In this document: positions 1-13,406 of the stretch, piece by piece
How the letters are laid out: every line of letters starts with the position of its first letter
Position numbering within the stretch: the stretch's first letter is position 1
From: Caprimulgus europaeus
Taxonomy: Eukaryota > Chordata > Aves > Caprimulgiformes > Caprimulgidae
Assembly: GCA_907165065.1 (NCBI GenBank)
Contig: OU015528.1
Span: forward strand, 71,777,474-71,841,473
Direction: 5' to 3'
DNA: 64,000 nt
Program-made: the position numbers and the translations under genes
The notes under the pieces: generated by a model
Database searches by the model: none
Told to the model about the DNA's origin: nothing
The model's input: the letters and a program-made list of their open reading frames with translations, nothing else

Positions 1-1417
1 CTTAAACAAAACTAATTGTTCTTTGTTCTCCTACTTTTTGGCACAGGTGCTTTGATGCAGTTCCTTTGGGTAGGCTCTGCCCTCATTAAGTAATGACTAA
101 TTAAACTAATAAACAGTCATTCTCTTTAAAACTAAACTGTAAGAAAGATCTGAGAGCTAACAAAATGACCATTGTACTATAGCCTCTTTTAGGAGTTATG
201 ATAAAGAAAATATATCCAAGATATACTTATAGGGAGTGATCAAATACTACTACCAGCTGTGGTCTTGATACAACAAATAACAAAATAGCCTTAATTTTCA
301 AAGTATTTCCTGCCACTGGATTTGCTATGCTATAGCAATACAGAACCCTTGATGCTAAAATTGCTACTTTTAATCATTAACAGTAAAAATGAGATTGCAT
401 CATGCTTATGTCAAGCACTTTAAGCATTTCAGTGCATATGCAATCTATGTTCATGGCCAATGATTTGAGGAATGTTTCTTTGGAGATGTTGTTCAAGGAC
501 TGTGGCTGTGAATGCTCCCTGCCACAGACCCAGACACTCATTCTTTTTCTGGTTAGATTAGTTTTATGAATTTCATCAATTTTACAACTGACTTGCACTA
601 ATGCAAAACATTGATGCAAATGCACTTTAAAAAAAATCAAATTATTAGATACTGGTAATAGATTTGGACCAAATTTTGCTCTGTATTTGTATACACAAGG
701 AGTAACACAGAATTTAGAAATTTTATAGAAATGACAGCTTCCCTCAACAGCCACTAAGAGGAACAATTCAGAGCCACAGCCTTGGACTATTTAGAATATT
801 GTGTTTCCATATTCAGAAGAGTTTTCAGGAGAAATGCATGCTGCAGAATACCAGGTAAATGACCACTTTTTCTCTGAAGTGAATTTCATAACAGGGAAGC
901 TGTTAGACTTGAAAATGTAAATGATTTATTTATCCACAGAAACAAAATAGCAAAGTTGCAAATACCCTATGCTGGCACTTCAGAATGTCTCATCTTAGAC
1001 CCAGGAGAACTACTTCCAGTGTCCTTCTCTGTAAATGATGAGTCCTTGGCCTTGCATTAAGATCTTGAACATTGATATTTGAATTTACTTCATGGAACCA
1101 CACATTTATCACTTCTTTAGACCCCAGGACTTCATATAGAACTGGTTCAAGAGGGGTTTGTCCCTTTATCCTGCAGTCTTGAGAGAGATGCTGACCATAT
1201 CATATGAAAAAACAACTGAAAGAAGGGGAAAGAGCAAAATAACTGAAGTGCCAACGATGCCTTTGAGGGTTGGGCATGGCCTGGATTTGGAAAGGCTATA
1301 GCATCTGTTCCCACATCAATCCCAGACATTCTTGTATAATTTCTTTAAGTCTGCTTCCTTAATAGTGATCAAGGGCAGAAATATTTACTTGCTTTATGAG
1401 GATATTGCAAGGTTTTA

Positions 1418-1445
1418 TATTTATTTATTTATTTATTTATTTTAA
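1418..1445. repeat. (TTTA)n microsatellite
   Basis: About six TTTA units directly readable. Confidence 0.95.
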
Positions 1446-3429
1446 GAGCTCTGACTCTGCTTGGGTGGCTGCTCTTAATAAATACATCCTTCAGTCCGCC
1501 ACCTGGGTGATAAAGCTATACTGTTTAACTGAATGTGCTTGTATATATAACATTCCTATTGATAAAAAAGCACAAAATAAACTATAAAATATGCAGACAG
1601 AATAGGTCTTGGTATTAGCATTTCTAACTGTCAGCTGGAAGACACAATATGTATCTCAGTTCCCACCTATCTTCTGTTGTTCTCCACATTTTCTGTCCTC
1701 TTCAGATTCATCTTTAGGATATGTGCTAGCTGCATGAGTAAAGTTGAAATTGAAAGGAATCTGAAAATCAAAGGAATTTATTTCTCTGAATTTCAGTCAC
1801 AGCATAGTTGCTTCAAATACAGAAATACTAAAGTGGGCTCCTGAACACTTCTTGAATTTTATTCCCATCTGCAACACAATGTATATTATTATTAAGTTAA
1901 TCTTAGTCACTTTGCATACACTGTTATAGTGCAGAGACCCCTACTCAGTATAACCAAAGGTGCTGGAGAAATGGCAGAACTGTTGTTTGCTTTGTCACTA
2001 AGAGTTTGTAATTTCCTCTAAAAAATCAGACTACACATGTATAAATACTTTTATTCCCAGTTTTTACAGACTCTCCTACTGGAATTTAAAAAGATCTAGA
2101 TATTACAATATTAGAATAAAGCCTCTGGTTTTGGTTACACTATAGTTATACACACAGATTGCTGGGGTTTATTCTCTGCTTCTTCATAGTTTGCATGCAA
2201 AATAAACACGTCAGTTTGAGTTGTATTTTTTACTGGTCCAATGCTCATAAAGAAAATTGGAATCTCTAGACTAGCAGCTTCAATCAGTAGAATGTGAATG
2301 TTAGTGTCTTTCTATTTCATAGCAGAATTAAAATTCAGAAACATTACTTTGAAATCCCAGAAAATACTATAAAAGTTAAATGTGCACTAAGAACAAGGAG
2401 GAACAATATCAGCTTGCAGTCTGACATTTGACACTAAATTACTTTGTGGTCTGTGTTCTCCAGTTATTTTTCTTTTATTTCTAAACCTTTCTGATGGTTA
2501 AAAATACACTGATGAAAGTCAATGTGTTAATGTATTTCCCTGTACCCCTAGAAATTAATAACATCAAAACTCATTATTTTTTGTAGACAACATATCTTCC
2601 TATCCCATTCATCATTCACAACCAGGCTGAATATTTTCCATTATTACAATAATTATTATATAGACAACACTCACAATTCCTAAAAATGGATATGTTGTTC
2701 ATCAAATAGAAATGATATAATGTACCTGTCTATACCTTATGGCTGCTATGCTGCTACTATGAAATGGCATTGATAGAAGTACAGTCAGAGCAAATCTACC
2801 TTTTATTTGGGGTGTACTTGGCATTTACAGGCAGCTATACACTACACCATTGATTGATACAGCTGCAGCTACCAACTCAGTATTAAACACCTCCCTAATT
2901 TAGTCTGCCATCAGATTTCTATACATATTGGCACATAGTTATGGAGATCACGCTATGCTAGGGCAACAAGTAATGATCTGAATGTATTTGTACTACCTGA
3001 ACTGAAGCACTCAGCAATTTAAATGAAGATTAGAGTTACTGTTTATGAAAATAACTATGATATAAATGATAAATTTATAATGCTTCCACCACTACTCTAT
3101 CCTCAAACAAGATATTACATTAGAGTTACAGAGAGATGATCAGTTATAACACACTGAACAAAATGCTGTGGTGCATTGTAATTATTCAGTGTTTCAGAAA
3201 AATAAATGTTTTTCAGAAGACACCGATCACTGAAGCATAGTGTATTTACTTTGCTTTCAGTAATGTCACAGAAAAGATTAGAATGATTTTGCCAGAGAGA
3301 TGAGCTTCCTGTAGAGAGCTTGAATTTAACTGAAAGTCTTAAACATTTCATTATCAGGTTGTGTTTAAAAGAGAAACCATTTTAAAAGCAGTTTACTACA
3401 ACTTCAGATTCTTTTCAAAAACTTGTAAT

Positions 3430-3445
3430 TATATATATATATATA
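3430..3445. repeat. (TA)n microsatellite
   Basis: Eight TA units. Confidence 0.95.
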
Positions 3446-5842
3446 GTAGAATGAAAAAGTCTGATTAACTCAAAGTCACCTAAAGATTCACCTGAAGATC
3501 AGTAAACAATGAGGCTGCAGGAATTTCTCTTTGCTCTCTCCTTCAAGAGTCGGAAATATAGAAAAAGCATGATTTTCATGGAGGTTTAACGTCAGTTATG
3601 AATTTAGACTAGTATATCCCTGTCTGCATTCTATATTTATCAGTATTGTTGTATTTGAAATTCAGTGGGGTTTTTTTGATTTGCATTTTTAAGGAAAAAA
3701 AAAATCTAATTTGCACAAATGCAGTTCTGTTTGTCCAGCTTCTGTCATTTACAAGTGAGAATGGAATTTGCTCAATTGATATTTGGTTTTGAAATTTTGT
3801 TTTGGAGGAGCAAGAGTGACATGTTATGAGATACAAGGACAGTTCTTGTGGAAGTTACAGTGTGTGTCTGAAGAATCACTTTTTCTGTATTACTTAGTTT
3901 CAAGTCTCCTTAAGAGTATAAATTACTACAGCAAACATGTCAAAGTCTATATAAAACACTGTTCTATTGTCAAAACAATTAGACTCCCAGCACAACTCTT
4001 AATTTAGATAGAAAACTGACATAACTTATTAGTGTAAAATTTCATTTGCACTTTCAAATAAACAATCTTTAATGTCCTGTCTTCTACAGAGGAGTGAAGT
4101 TTCCCACACCTCATGCAGGAGGAGGCCCATTGGCTGCTGCTGATGAGATACTCACAGCCTGATCTTCCCTTTAAGAAAGTGAATCTTTTCGAAGATCATG
4201 CTCAACAGAGTGGATCCAAGACAGATCTAGACTGTCAAGCCCCAGTAGCGTTGTTGTCTACATGTACCAATGGATGATTTATATATGACAGTCTGTTCTG
4301 CCTCCTGTGTCTTCTCCATCACTACTCTCCTCAACCAAAATATCCCCCATTACTGAAAGAACGCAGGATAGACTGGGTTCAGGCCAGTCATCATTGCTAC
4401 ATCAAAGAAACAGTGAATACATAGTACTCTTTGGTATCCTAGTTGCCACTCCAGTAGCAAGAAAAAATGAAACAAGGGTGAGAAATTCATCAAGATCAGG
4501 GCCTCAGCTCTGTCAAGTGGAGCTACGTAACAGAAACCTTAAGACTAGTATGAATGAAATATGAGTGGGAATTTATGTATGTATGTCACCCAGAAGGAAT
4601 GGTGGAGGGAGAAAAAGGAGAATCATGGCACATAGGTTAGCAGGTCATCAAGATCCCAACACATGTGCATGTGTCTTCTCAGGACACTTAGCTCAGAAAA
4701 ATCAGTCTGAAAAAGACAGGGCAACAGGGCAGAGACACATTTTAAAAACGTCTGACTAAACCAAAGTGCAGCCTGAAACCATAAAGAGACAATGACAGGA
4801 AGATAAAGGACTGAGGCCATAAGACCCCAAGATATGGAAAAAAGGTCTAAGTAACCCAGCAACATTTTGCAGTGACTCACAGAGGTATGGGGTAAAGAAA
4901 CAAAATATCACAATCACTATTAGCTTCTAAAAGTTTGCAAAAGGTACCTTAAGACCATCACATGGTTGCCAACTTAAGAACCCAGAGATAAGAAGAAGAC
5001 TCAATAGCTGGCATCCCTTCCTCTCTGGACATACCGCTTGGATACACACATGCTGGTGCTTAAGAGAAGGTGGTTAGGAGAGAATGGGTTTATTTAGAAA
5101 GCAAAGCAGAGAAAGAACACTAATTCAAAAGAAAAGTTAATTTTAACTGAGGACCTGCTGCCCCTGTTGGGGCTCCTGGAAGAGACTCTTCTGATACAGA
5201 TCCGCACTGCCCTTGGGGTCTACCCTTGCTTGATGAAGCCCTGGCTAGTCTCCAGCAATGTCACCACTAAGGGATTAGAGTTCAGTTCAGAAAATAATGG
5301 AATTATTGTGATAATTTAAACACTGAAAGCATGCTAAGAATGGGCAAAGGCCATGGTTGGGCATCGGATGGCAATGCTAGTTAAGGGTCATATACAAACC
5401 AGAACAGAAAGTTTTTATGACTTACAGTAAACAAACACCATTTAAGTAAAAAGTCAAGCCTTCTTAATGAGGATGACTGAAGACCTTAAAATACCACTCT
5501 GTCACACAGGACAGTGTGAGATCTTCACTTGATGTGTTCCAGAAGGAGTCAGACTGTCAGATAGACATTCTCTATATCCTGGGGGTAATTTTATGGTACT
5601 GACACTACGTGATTATTCAAATATAAAGTAGAATTTACTCACTATTACCTCATTTGTGAGAGCCATATGACCTGAAAACCGAGGAAACTGAATGCAGTCT
5701 CCTGGCCTGTGCTATGCTGTTCTCATCTCTTGTATGTCTTTTTCAACTGTTTATGTATAATTCTCCTTTTAAGAAAAGTTTTGGGAATTATGCTCTTTAC
5801 CATGCCAAAATATGGTAGTGATGTAGAATTTGCTACTTCTTT

Positions 5843-5862
5843 AAAAAAAAAAAAAAAAAAAA
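5843..5862. repeat. A20 homopolymer
   Basis: Twenty consecutive A residues followed by A/G-rich sequence. No SINE or LINE body was recognised upstream. Confidence 0.95.
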
Positions 5863-6802
5863 TAGAAAAGAAAAAGGAGGATGGGGTTTTGTGGTTTGTT
5901 TGTTTTCTTGTTTCTCACACTTTCTGTCATTTCATCAACATTTTAATCACTAACAACAGTAATTTGGTATCACTAGGAAGTACTAGGGTATAGCACACAG
6001 ATTTTGAATTACATTAAAAATAGATCTGTTCGCAAGTTCCCAATGGTATCTTCTGAGATGAAGGAGATGCTGTAATATTTAATCAAATAAATAAATACTG
6101 CTGGAGAAATTTGACTAGATGTGCCAGTTAATTAATTTATATTAAAAAAAATTAAAATGCTACAACAGCTTCTAAGCAAGAGGTATTGGTTTGTTTGATT
6201 GATTTTATTTCAAACAACATTTGATACACTTCATTTGTAGCGATCAGCTTGATGTTTGTACAAATTCCTGACACACAGCATGTCCATAGCTGTAGGACCA
6301 CAGTAGAAAGTATGTGGAGTAGATTTACTGGTTTCAACAATCAGTAATCTGAACCACAGGTAAAAACATTTTTTTTTTTTTTTAAGTTTTGAACATATTT
6401 AGAACAATAAAGAAAAGAGCATAAATAGCAGTAGGTATGTCTGCAGGGGAAAACTGCCATGCACAAAAACAAAATCTGCCTTTTGTTTTTGCCTTGTTGT
6501 TACCTTGAGTCAGTGTGCCAATTTTTAGCTGCTTAAAGGTCTTGCCTGGGTAGCTGTGTAGGAATTGTGAGTAGTTAAAGAATGAAGAGAGGCAGTATCC
6601 TCTTAGGACGCTTCATCTCAACTGACACGTATTTGGAATGAGATGAATCACGTCCCTTGGAGTACCCTTCTTTCACTTGTGCTTAGAATAGGAGCCCATA
6701 ATACAAGCTTAGGTAAGATATTTACTTTTCAGACACCTAAAAATATGTGCATTGATTCCCCTATTTGTCATTTAAAATCATAAATCTGTCCTAGAAATTG
6801 AC

Positions 6803-6822
6803 TTTTTTTTTTTTTTTTTTTT
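6803..6822. repeat. T20 homopolymer
   Basis: Twenty consecutive T residues. A shorter T15 run lies at 6369-6383. Confidence 0.95.
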
Positions 6823-6921
6823 AATTTATCAAACTGGCAGCTGTACCTTATCAACAAGAATGAACCAAGATAGTGTACCTCAAGTGAAAAGACTTAATGG
6901 AGTGGCCTCAGAGACTGAGTT

Positions 6922-7040
6922 GTAGTTCTGGTTCTGCTACAGCCAGCCAGGTGAACACTACAGGCAAGTCAATTAGACCCTTTGTGCCTCAGTTTCCTTA
7001 TAAGAAAGGCATGGTACAAAAACGATGGTATTGTACATTA
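6922..7040 (+). mobile_element. MIR-like ancient SINE fragment
   Basis: The segment GGTTCTGCTAC ... GGCAAGTCAATTAGACCCTT then TGTGCCTCAGTTTCCTTATA follows the order of the conserved core and 3' part of MIR (tRNA-derived CORE-SINE). MIR-type elements predate the amniote radiation, so a diverged copy in an intron is expected. Boundaries are approximate. Confidence 0.65.
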
Positions 7041-7710
7041 AATTTGAGATTTGCCAGTGACAAGTGCTATTAGTAAAGCTGAGTGTATTTGTGCATCATA
7101 AATCTTGCTAACATTAATAAGAGTTGAAGGACACAGTACTTGTGAAGTATCAAGGGCTGGGTATTAACTCTTAAACTTTCATATCCCCACAACATATTTG
7201 TGAAGCATTTTAGAGAAAAAAAAATAGGATTATTCAACTTTAAGCAGTACAGGTTACATATCTGCTAGACAAATGAGAGATACTAAAAGTTACCAGTTAG
7301 CAACAATTAGCATTTTTAACAGTAAAGTTGAAAAAATGCAGGATTTACATTTTCAATAAATACTTGTTCTTTCAAATTCCACTATAAAATCAGGCACAAA
7401 CTCAATTTTAAGGAACATCTGCTGAGTGACATCAATGGTAGTCCAATTTCACTATAGAGTTCACGGAGCAACTAGGCTCCTTCATACGATATTAAGGCTG
7501 CCCAGAGCAGTGCTTCCAGCTCCCAAAGTAGCCTTTCTTGGGAGCTCAAGCACTACTCACTGTCTTGGCACAACCCCAGCAAGGAACTACGAATCAGAAA
7601 AACCTGTCAAGTTTCTACCCATGATTTTATGAGTACAGTCAGAGAGATTGAACAGAGATGGAAACTTGTGCATGGTCATACTTAAGAGCACAGGTTAACT
7701 CATTGTACTC

Positions 7711-7807
7711 GTTTAGGCTGGGGTAGAGCCATATCCCCCTCATCTCACTGCAGGGGAGTGAGCGAGTGGCTGTGTGGGGCTTAGCTGCCCACCAGGGTTA
7801 AACCACA
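7711..7807 (+). mobile_element. Solo endogenous-retrovirus LTR remnant (ERVL-type), internally deleted
   Basis: GTTTAGGCTGGGGTAGAG resembles the 5' end of a widespread bird ERVL-family LTR, and GGGGAGTGAGCGAGTGGCTG, GTGGGGCTTAGCTGCCCACC and AGGGTTAAACCACA resemble its 3' end. Only about 97 bp lie between the two ends, so the promoter-bearing middle of the LTR is missing. No retroviral genes are adjacent. Family assignment is from memory. Confidence 0.7.
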
Positions 7808-9121
7808 CTTGCAAATCTGTAACATGAATCGGGGAAAGGGAAGTGAGCTTCAGTAACAATTGCCATATATCTCAATGAGAATGATCCATGATACACAATT
7901 TAAATTGTTTTTTAAAAAAAAAAAGTTTAACTTTAAATGAAATATTTTTATTAACTCTCTTAAAATAATTAATACTCTTCTCACTACCTTAGAATGTAAT
8001 TCTGCTGATGCTTACACACCTCAAACATCCTTGTAGTTGTCACACAAATTTTTTTTATTAACATCTCTTTATGCAAATTTGATCTTCAGTACTTGATCAA
8101 GGAAATAGAATAATTCTCACAAACAGGTCCACCATAATCAATGTAGAATCTACACATGAAGAAACAAATAGCCTTGTAAATAAAAGATGCAGGATTAGGC
8201 TCATGATTATGTCATTCTCCACAGGGTTCTCTAAAATAATCTGAACGCACACTTACTGAAGCTATATTGTACATTCAAGATGTGATTGTGATTATCTGGC
8301 AGCTACATTCCTAATCAACTTACATGAATACCCACATAAGATGTTAAAAACAGGCCCTATTGCTTTAACTGTAAGTGTTATTTATATTATAATAAGTCTT
8401 TTTATTATATTGTAATAAGCTTTTGGAACTCAATATGAGAAATGGTATCCAGGCAAAAATAGAAAAAAAACCAATCTGTGAGGACCAAGAACTAATCAAC
8501 TCTATGCCAGATAGGGTAGGAAAGGAGCTACAAGAAAGGAGCAAAGTAATAAAATAGTAACACAAGTATGTTCCTGTCTGAAAGTATTGTTCCATACTTT
8601 CTATTGACGTTAAAGTCTGATTCAAAAGTTGTATTTACATTATTCTCAGGAGGCATAAGTAACACTTTCTTTGACATGTGCATTAGTTCCTTCTTTACAG
8701 CAGAGGTGCAATATTAATTTCAATAGCAAATCCCTCACAGCTGCAGGTTCTTGGAGGGAACTTATATGATAGATGTGTGGTTCTTTTTTACTGGTTTTAA
8801 TAGAATGTAGTATTATCAGAGGCACAAAATAGCTTAAACCGTGAATTCTAGCAGGAGGCAGATAATTGGGTGCACGTGTATGTATGCAAGTTTGAAATTG
8901 AACTTTTGAACTTTCAGGCAGAACTGGCTGCTTGCTAACTGCAACCAGTATGATCTGGTTTGACATACTGAAAACACCTGGACTAGAGGAAAATGACCCT
9001 TCCTGAGTTCTCCAGTTAATAATGAGAAGTAACACAGAATCACCAGTTAGCAGGCTGATCACGTGATGTGCTTCTGCCCATAGAGAGTTCGGATTCAGGA
9101 AACTGGGGGGCTAGTGCATCC

Positions 9122-9225
9122 AGAAAGAAGAGGACTTGCTTAAAAGGAGGGATCCCAAAAAGAAGTGGTCTTGGAAAGGAGAAGGGAGCCTAGAAAGAAG
9201 AAGGTGAAGATCCTGGCTGGAGGAG
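9122..9225. repeat. Decayed tandem repeat, about 35 bp x 3
   Basis: Units start at 9122 (AGAAAGAAGAGGACTTGCTT), 9157 (AAAAAGAAGTGGTCTTGGAA) and 9192 (AGAAAGAAGAAGGTGAAGAT). The first two agree at about 24 of 35 positions by eye; the third is weaker. As a result, near-identical peptides appear in two different minus-strand frames. The surrounding 9100-9540 block is GC-richer than its flanks and otherwise unidentified. Confidence 0.6.
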
Positions 9226-10885
9226 GTATCTGGGAAGTAGAGTGGACCCTGGAGATCCAGGATGATGACAAGTGCCAGGGACCACCCAGGGATGATGGCA
9301 GGGGATGCTTGAGATGGGCACCTGTGATCAATGGCACAACAGGAGCCAGCACAACATCCTGCCTGACCATTCTTAGCAGCAGGGAGTGGAAGGGAAGGTG
9401 GGACCTCCTGAACATGGTGCTGGGCTGGAAGTGAGCGAGCCTGAGAACAGGACAGGGAAAGGACTCTGCTCTCTTTTGGTATCAAACAAAACTCCATATC
9501 CAGGTCCCCAGCAAGCAGGCATTCGTGGTCTCGCATCTAAGGGCAACTAAGGATAAGCCAGTCAGAACAATCGGTCAGGCTACATTCATTGCCTGCTGGC
9601 TTTATGAACCCAATGTGTTTTTTTATTTATTTTGAATCCTTGAAGATAAGGGCAAATTCAAGCCAGCTTTGACATGCATACTGATTAGCAGCAGCTTCTA
9701 TTTCTTCTCATTATCTACACTAAAGCAAATTATTTCTTACCAGCCAGTCCCTGTATACTTGTGTGTTTCTTATGATCACCATTAACACACTGAATTCACC
9801 ACGTAAACGTCAGGAAGACAGACAACAGGTGTATGATACCACATTCCCTTACTGATAACTACAGCTCTAGAAATTTTATTCATATCCCTCCAGGGAAAGG
9901 AGTTTCCCCAGGGGAGAAGCCACTGTTGCCCCACGGATGACAACAGCCACAAGAAGGCCCTGCTTGCAGCTGATGGGAAACACAAGGAGGACAGGGCTGG
10001 TAGTTTCATGGCTCATTTTCAAGTCTTCTGAAGGCACTTTGGAGCTTTTCTGCTGAAGTAATGGTGTTCGCCAAAACTCATAGGGAATAATACAGCCAAT
10101 GAGGTCTAGTTTAAGACTTCTTCAGTCAAAGGTCGAGGAGTTGTGCTTGATGAAACTGTGGCTAGGTAGAAGCAGGGAAGGTGAAGGAAGTATATGTCCC
10201 CAGCCTGCGTGCTGCCTGCCGATGGTGTGTGCAAGCACCTGGCCTGCTGTTTCTGCTGCTGCCCAGCAGTAATTGCTGTCTCTACAGGCAGCTTCCTGCC
10301 CTGTAGCAACAACAGTAATAAGTCTGTCTATTTTGATGCTCTCATAGTCTTGATTTAGCAACTACACTGTAGCCCTACAACAACCTCTGCCCCTTTTTCT
10401 TAAAAATTGTGTGTCTTAATTACACATCAAAACCATATATAAACACTGAGCTGTTACTAAATTCTCAGCACTGCATCCTCACTTTAGCTTCACTGGGTAT
10501 TGCAATGGCCTATTCTCCTTCAAAAAACATGCCTCAAGTGAGATATCGAGCTTTATTTTTAAACTGCCAAATAAAAGTGCTAAACTGACATATCCACCCT
10601 GTAGACTCAAGCTCAAATATGTATTATGGGTCAACAAGGACAAAGGAGTTTAATCATTTCACCATTTAATCTTTTAAAATTGCTTTCATTTCACCAAAGC
10701 TATTGTACAGGTCAAAATCTTTTTCCCAGGATTGATATATTAAGATTATTAGTGTCAAACAATGTAAAGGAGTAAAAAATAATCTCTGCTTCTTTACACC
10801 AAATCACTAAATGTTCTTTCTCAGGAAAAAGGAGAAAAAAGTAGGTGTTGTATTTAATTGAATAAAAAAATGCATATTTTCTTTG

Positions 10886-11103
10886 GCTCTGAAGGAACTG
10901 GCTGATGTGGTTGCCAAGCCACTCTCCATTATATTTGAAAAGCCATGGCTGTCAGGTGAAATCCCTGATGACTGGAAAAAGGGAAACATCACTCCCATTT
11001 TCAAGAAAGGGAAAAAGGAAGACCTGGGGAACTACAGGCCAGTGAGCCTCACCTCTGTGCCTGGGAAGATCATGGAGCAAATCATCCTGAAAACTATGGC
11101 AAG
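10886..11103 (+). mobile_element. CR1 LINE fragment, reverse-transcriptase region
   Basis: The plus-strand frame encodes [20 protein letters not shown], then [39 protein letters not shown]. This is the hallmark N-terminal part of the CR1 (chicken repeat 1) ORF2 reverse transcriptase. The frame is still open, but the element is cut at both ends, with no endonuclease domain and no catalytic YxDD motif present. It is a dead, 5'- and 3'-truncated copy inserted antisense to PCLO. The upstream Met of the open frame is incidental. Confidence 0.93.
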
Positions 11104-13138
11104 GCACATAAATACTGTCTTGAATGTCTACAATACATTTTAAAGAAAATAATAAAAAGCCCAGTCACTTTTCTCAGTTAATTCCAAAGGCTCAGAGGAA
11201 ATAGAAATATAATTGACAATTGTATTTCTTCTCTGCCAATTGCCTGCAGGCCTGCAGGACCACTCCTAATTGTACTCTATACCTCTGTCTTCACAGGCAA
11301 ATTAAAAGAACTAAACCTATAATGCATTCTGAATACATATGCAAACTGCCAGTAGAAATTTGGTTTCAGTCACATATGCACCTTTTTGAAGCATGCACTT
11401 TTAAAAACTTAAATTCATCAAACTGAGCATGATTTTACTTGTTCTTCCACTGAATTCAGTGACAGTTGAGAACTGGGAATGATGTCCAAATGGGCTAAAG
11501 CAATACTTCATTGATATAGTCATGATTTCTACTAAGAGAGGTAGCTATGTCCATGAGCTATAGTAGTAAATTTGTTTAAGAATGGTCTAGAACAATCTCT
11601 TTCACTTTGACAAAATACCTAGTTAAATTTCACCTCTAAACACACCAGAGCACTTAGGTGCAATAATTTTGTTTCATGTGTTGCTATGTTGCTGAAATTG
11701 AGGAAGCTGTGTGATGACCCCAGTTCATAAATTTAAAGCCAGCAAACACAGAAATCCTTGTATTGCCTGTGGGGCTTCGTAAGTCTTCACCTCTAAATAA
11801 TGCCTATTATATCCCAAGATATATGATTAAGCATACTGAATTAGAAATTCTTAGTGTGAAGCATTAACAAATACAGGAAACAAGCCTTTATAGATCCCTT
11901 GCAAAAGCATTCCTGTAGAGTTTAACATGTTTGAAATTTGGGATACTGGGGGGTTGTCCATTAGGTGGCACCAAATTTTTCCATATATATGGAAACTGTA
12001 GGCAACAGAGAAGTGTTTACCTGCTAGTAGCTGTCAGGTGCTCTCCCAGCTAGTCTCTGTTCAGAGACAGAATCTCTGAGATGGCACTGCAGCCCATCAG
12101 TGTACAACATTGACAAGTATTCACACAGATACGGGAGTGTGTGCTTTGCCTGGTGTAAAGCTGCTTTATTATATCTACCAGTCTGTCTGCATCTACTCAA
12201 CAAGAGTCACTGTGGCACTTAAAGATATTTTCAGTTTCTTCTTTGGATCTTCACTCTTTCCTAAATAGTGGGGAGTGTTTTTCTTGTCTCATGTTCCTAA
12301 TAGCTAGTCAATCAGAAGAAAGCCCCTACTTTTCAACTCATCAGTCAGCTTCCACTGTGTGAAAGCAGAGCTATTACTCTCACTGAGATAGGCTGATACT
12401 TCTAAGAGCAGTACAGTGGTCAGTGATTAAGAAGATGAAAGACTGTCTTTAGTATTGTCTAAGACTAAAACTGTTTCTGCTTTCCCATTAGCACCAGTCA
12501 TGAATGTCCCTGCCTAGAATTTTGCTTCCTTTTATCCTCTCTTTCACACCTCTCAGGAACCCTCAGTTCTCTCTAATCAGTCACCTCAGACCCATTTGGG
12601 AAGTGTAATCAGTAAATGTAGTACAAAATTTTGCTTTATTGAGAGTTAAGTCAATGCTTATTTCTAGTTAGCAGTCCCAAAACTGTCTGTATGAGCAGCA
12701 AATATATGAATTATATGGATTGATTCCACCTCACCCACACTATGAAAGAAGTAATTTAGCAAGCTCGGTGATCACACAGTGGTGAACATCACCTGGAATG
12801 ACTCATTTCCTTTTACTATGTCATCTTAAAGGTTATTTCATGGGGTTCTGTTCAACAAATTATCTAGTAACTAAGAAATAATCAAACCTTCTATACATTG
12901 AGGTGACTGGTCAGAATCACTAAATGACATTGTCATTGCATGTACCTTTGAAGGATATTCCAGACATGCTTTCTCCTAACCTGAGCTGGTTTAGGATGGG
13001 AGGGGAGCAGAAAGGTAAGTAAGAAGAATCCAAACCTCTTTCCTGTGTCTTTAATTGACAGTTTCTTTTTGTAGATTTACATCTCTGACTCTCTACTCTA
13101 TCCCTGCTGGCCTTTTAGGAATAGATTTATGAAAAAGT

Positions 13139-13406
13139 CCCCAGAGGAGGGCCACCAGGATGATCTGAGGGCTGGAGCACCTCTCCTATGAGGCCAGGCT
13201 GAGAGAGCTGGGCCTGTTCAGCCTGGAAAAGAGAAGGCTTTGGGGAGACCTAATAGAAACCTTCCAGCACCTGAAGGGGCTACAGGAAGGCTGGGGAGGG
13301 ACATTTACAAGGGTAGGTAGTGACAGACCAAGGGGCAGTGGTTATAAACTGGACAAAAGTATGTTTAGATGAGATTTTAGGAAGAAATTATTTAATGTGA
13401 GGGTGG
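13139..13406 (+). mobile_element. CR1 LINE 3' region
   Basis: Recognised by the CR1 3' block: GAGGGCCACCAGGATGATC, GAGGCCAGGCTGAGAGAGCT, CCTGTTCAGCCTGGAAAAGA, then GGGGAGACCTAATA, AAGGGGCTACAGGAAGGCTG and a degraded GAAGAAATT...GAGGGTGG end. It is antisense to PCLO. The terminal (ATTCTATG)n tail is missing, so the copy is truncated at both ends. It lies 2 kb beyond the RT fragment in the same orientation, but the intervening DNA does not look like CR1. Confidence 0.92.

Noticed and set aside
377-766. 129-codon minus-strand open frame
   Set aside because: No family resemblance, no splice or promoter context; consistent with a chance frame in intron.
6369-6383. Homopolymer T/A runs considered as tails of retroposed genes
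   Set aside because: No adjacent sequence with processed-pseudogene or SINE features was recognised.
9111-9536. 141-codon minus-strand open frame in a GC-richer block
   Set aside because: Low-complexity composition caused by the decayed tandem repeat; no recognised protein and no supporting signals.
10883-11143. 86-codon plus-strand open frame as a host gene
   Set aside because: The residues are CR1 reverse transcriptase; it is a transposon fragment.
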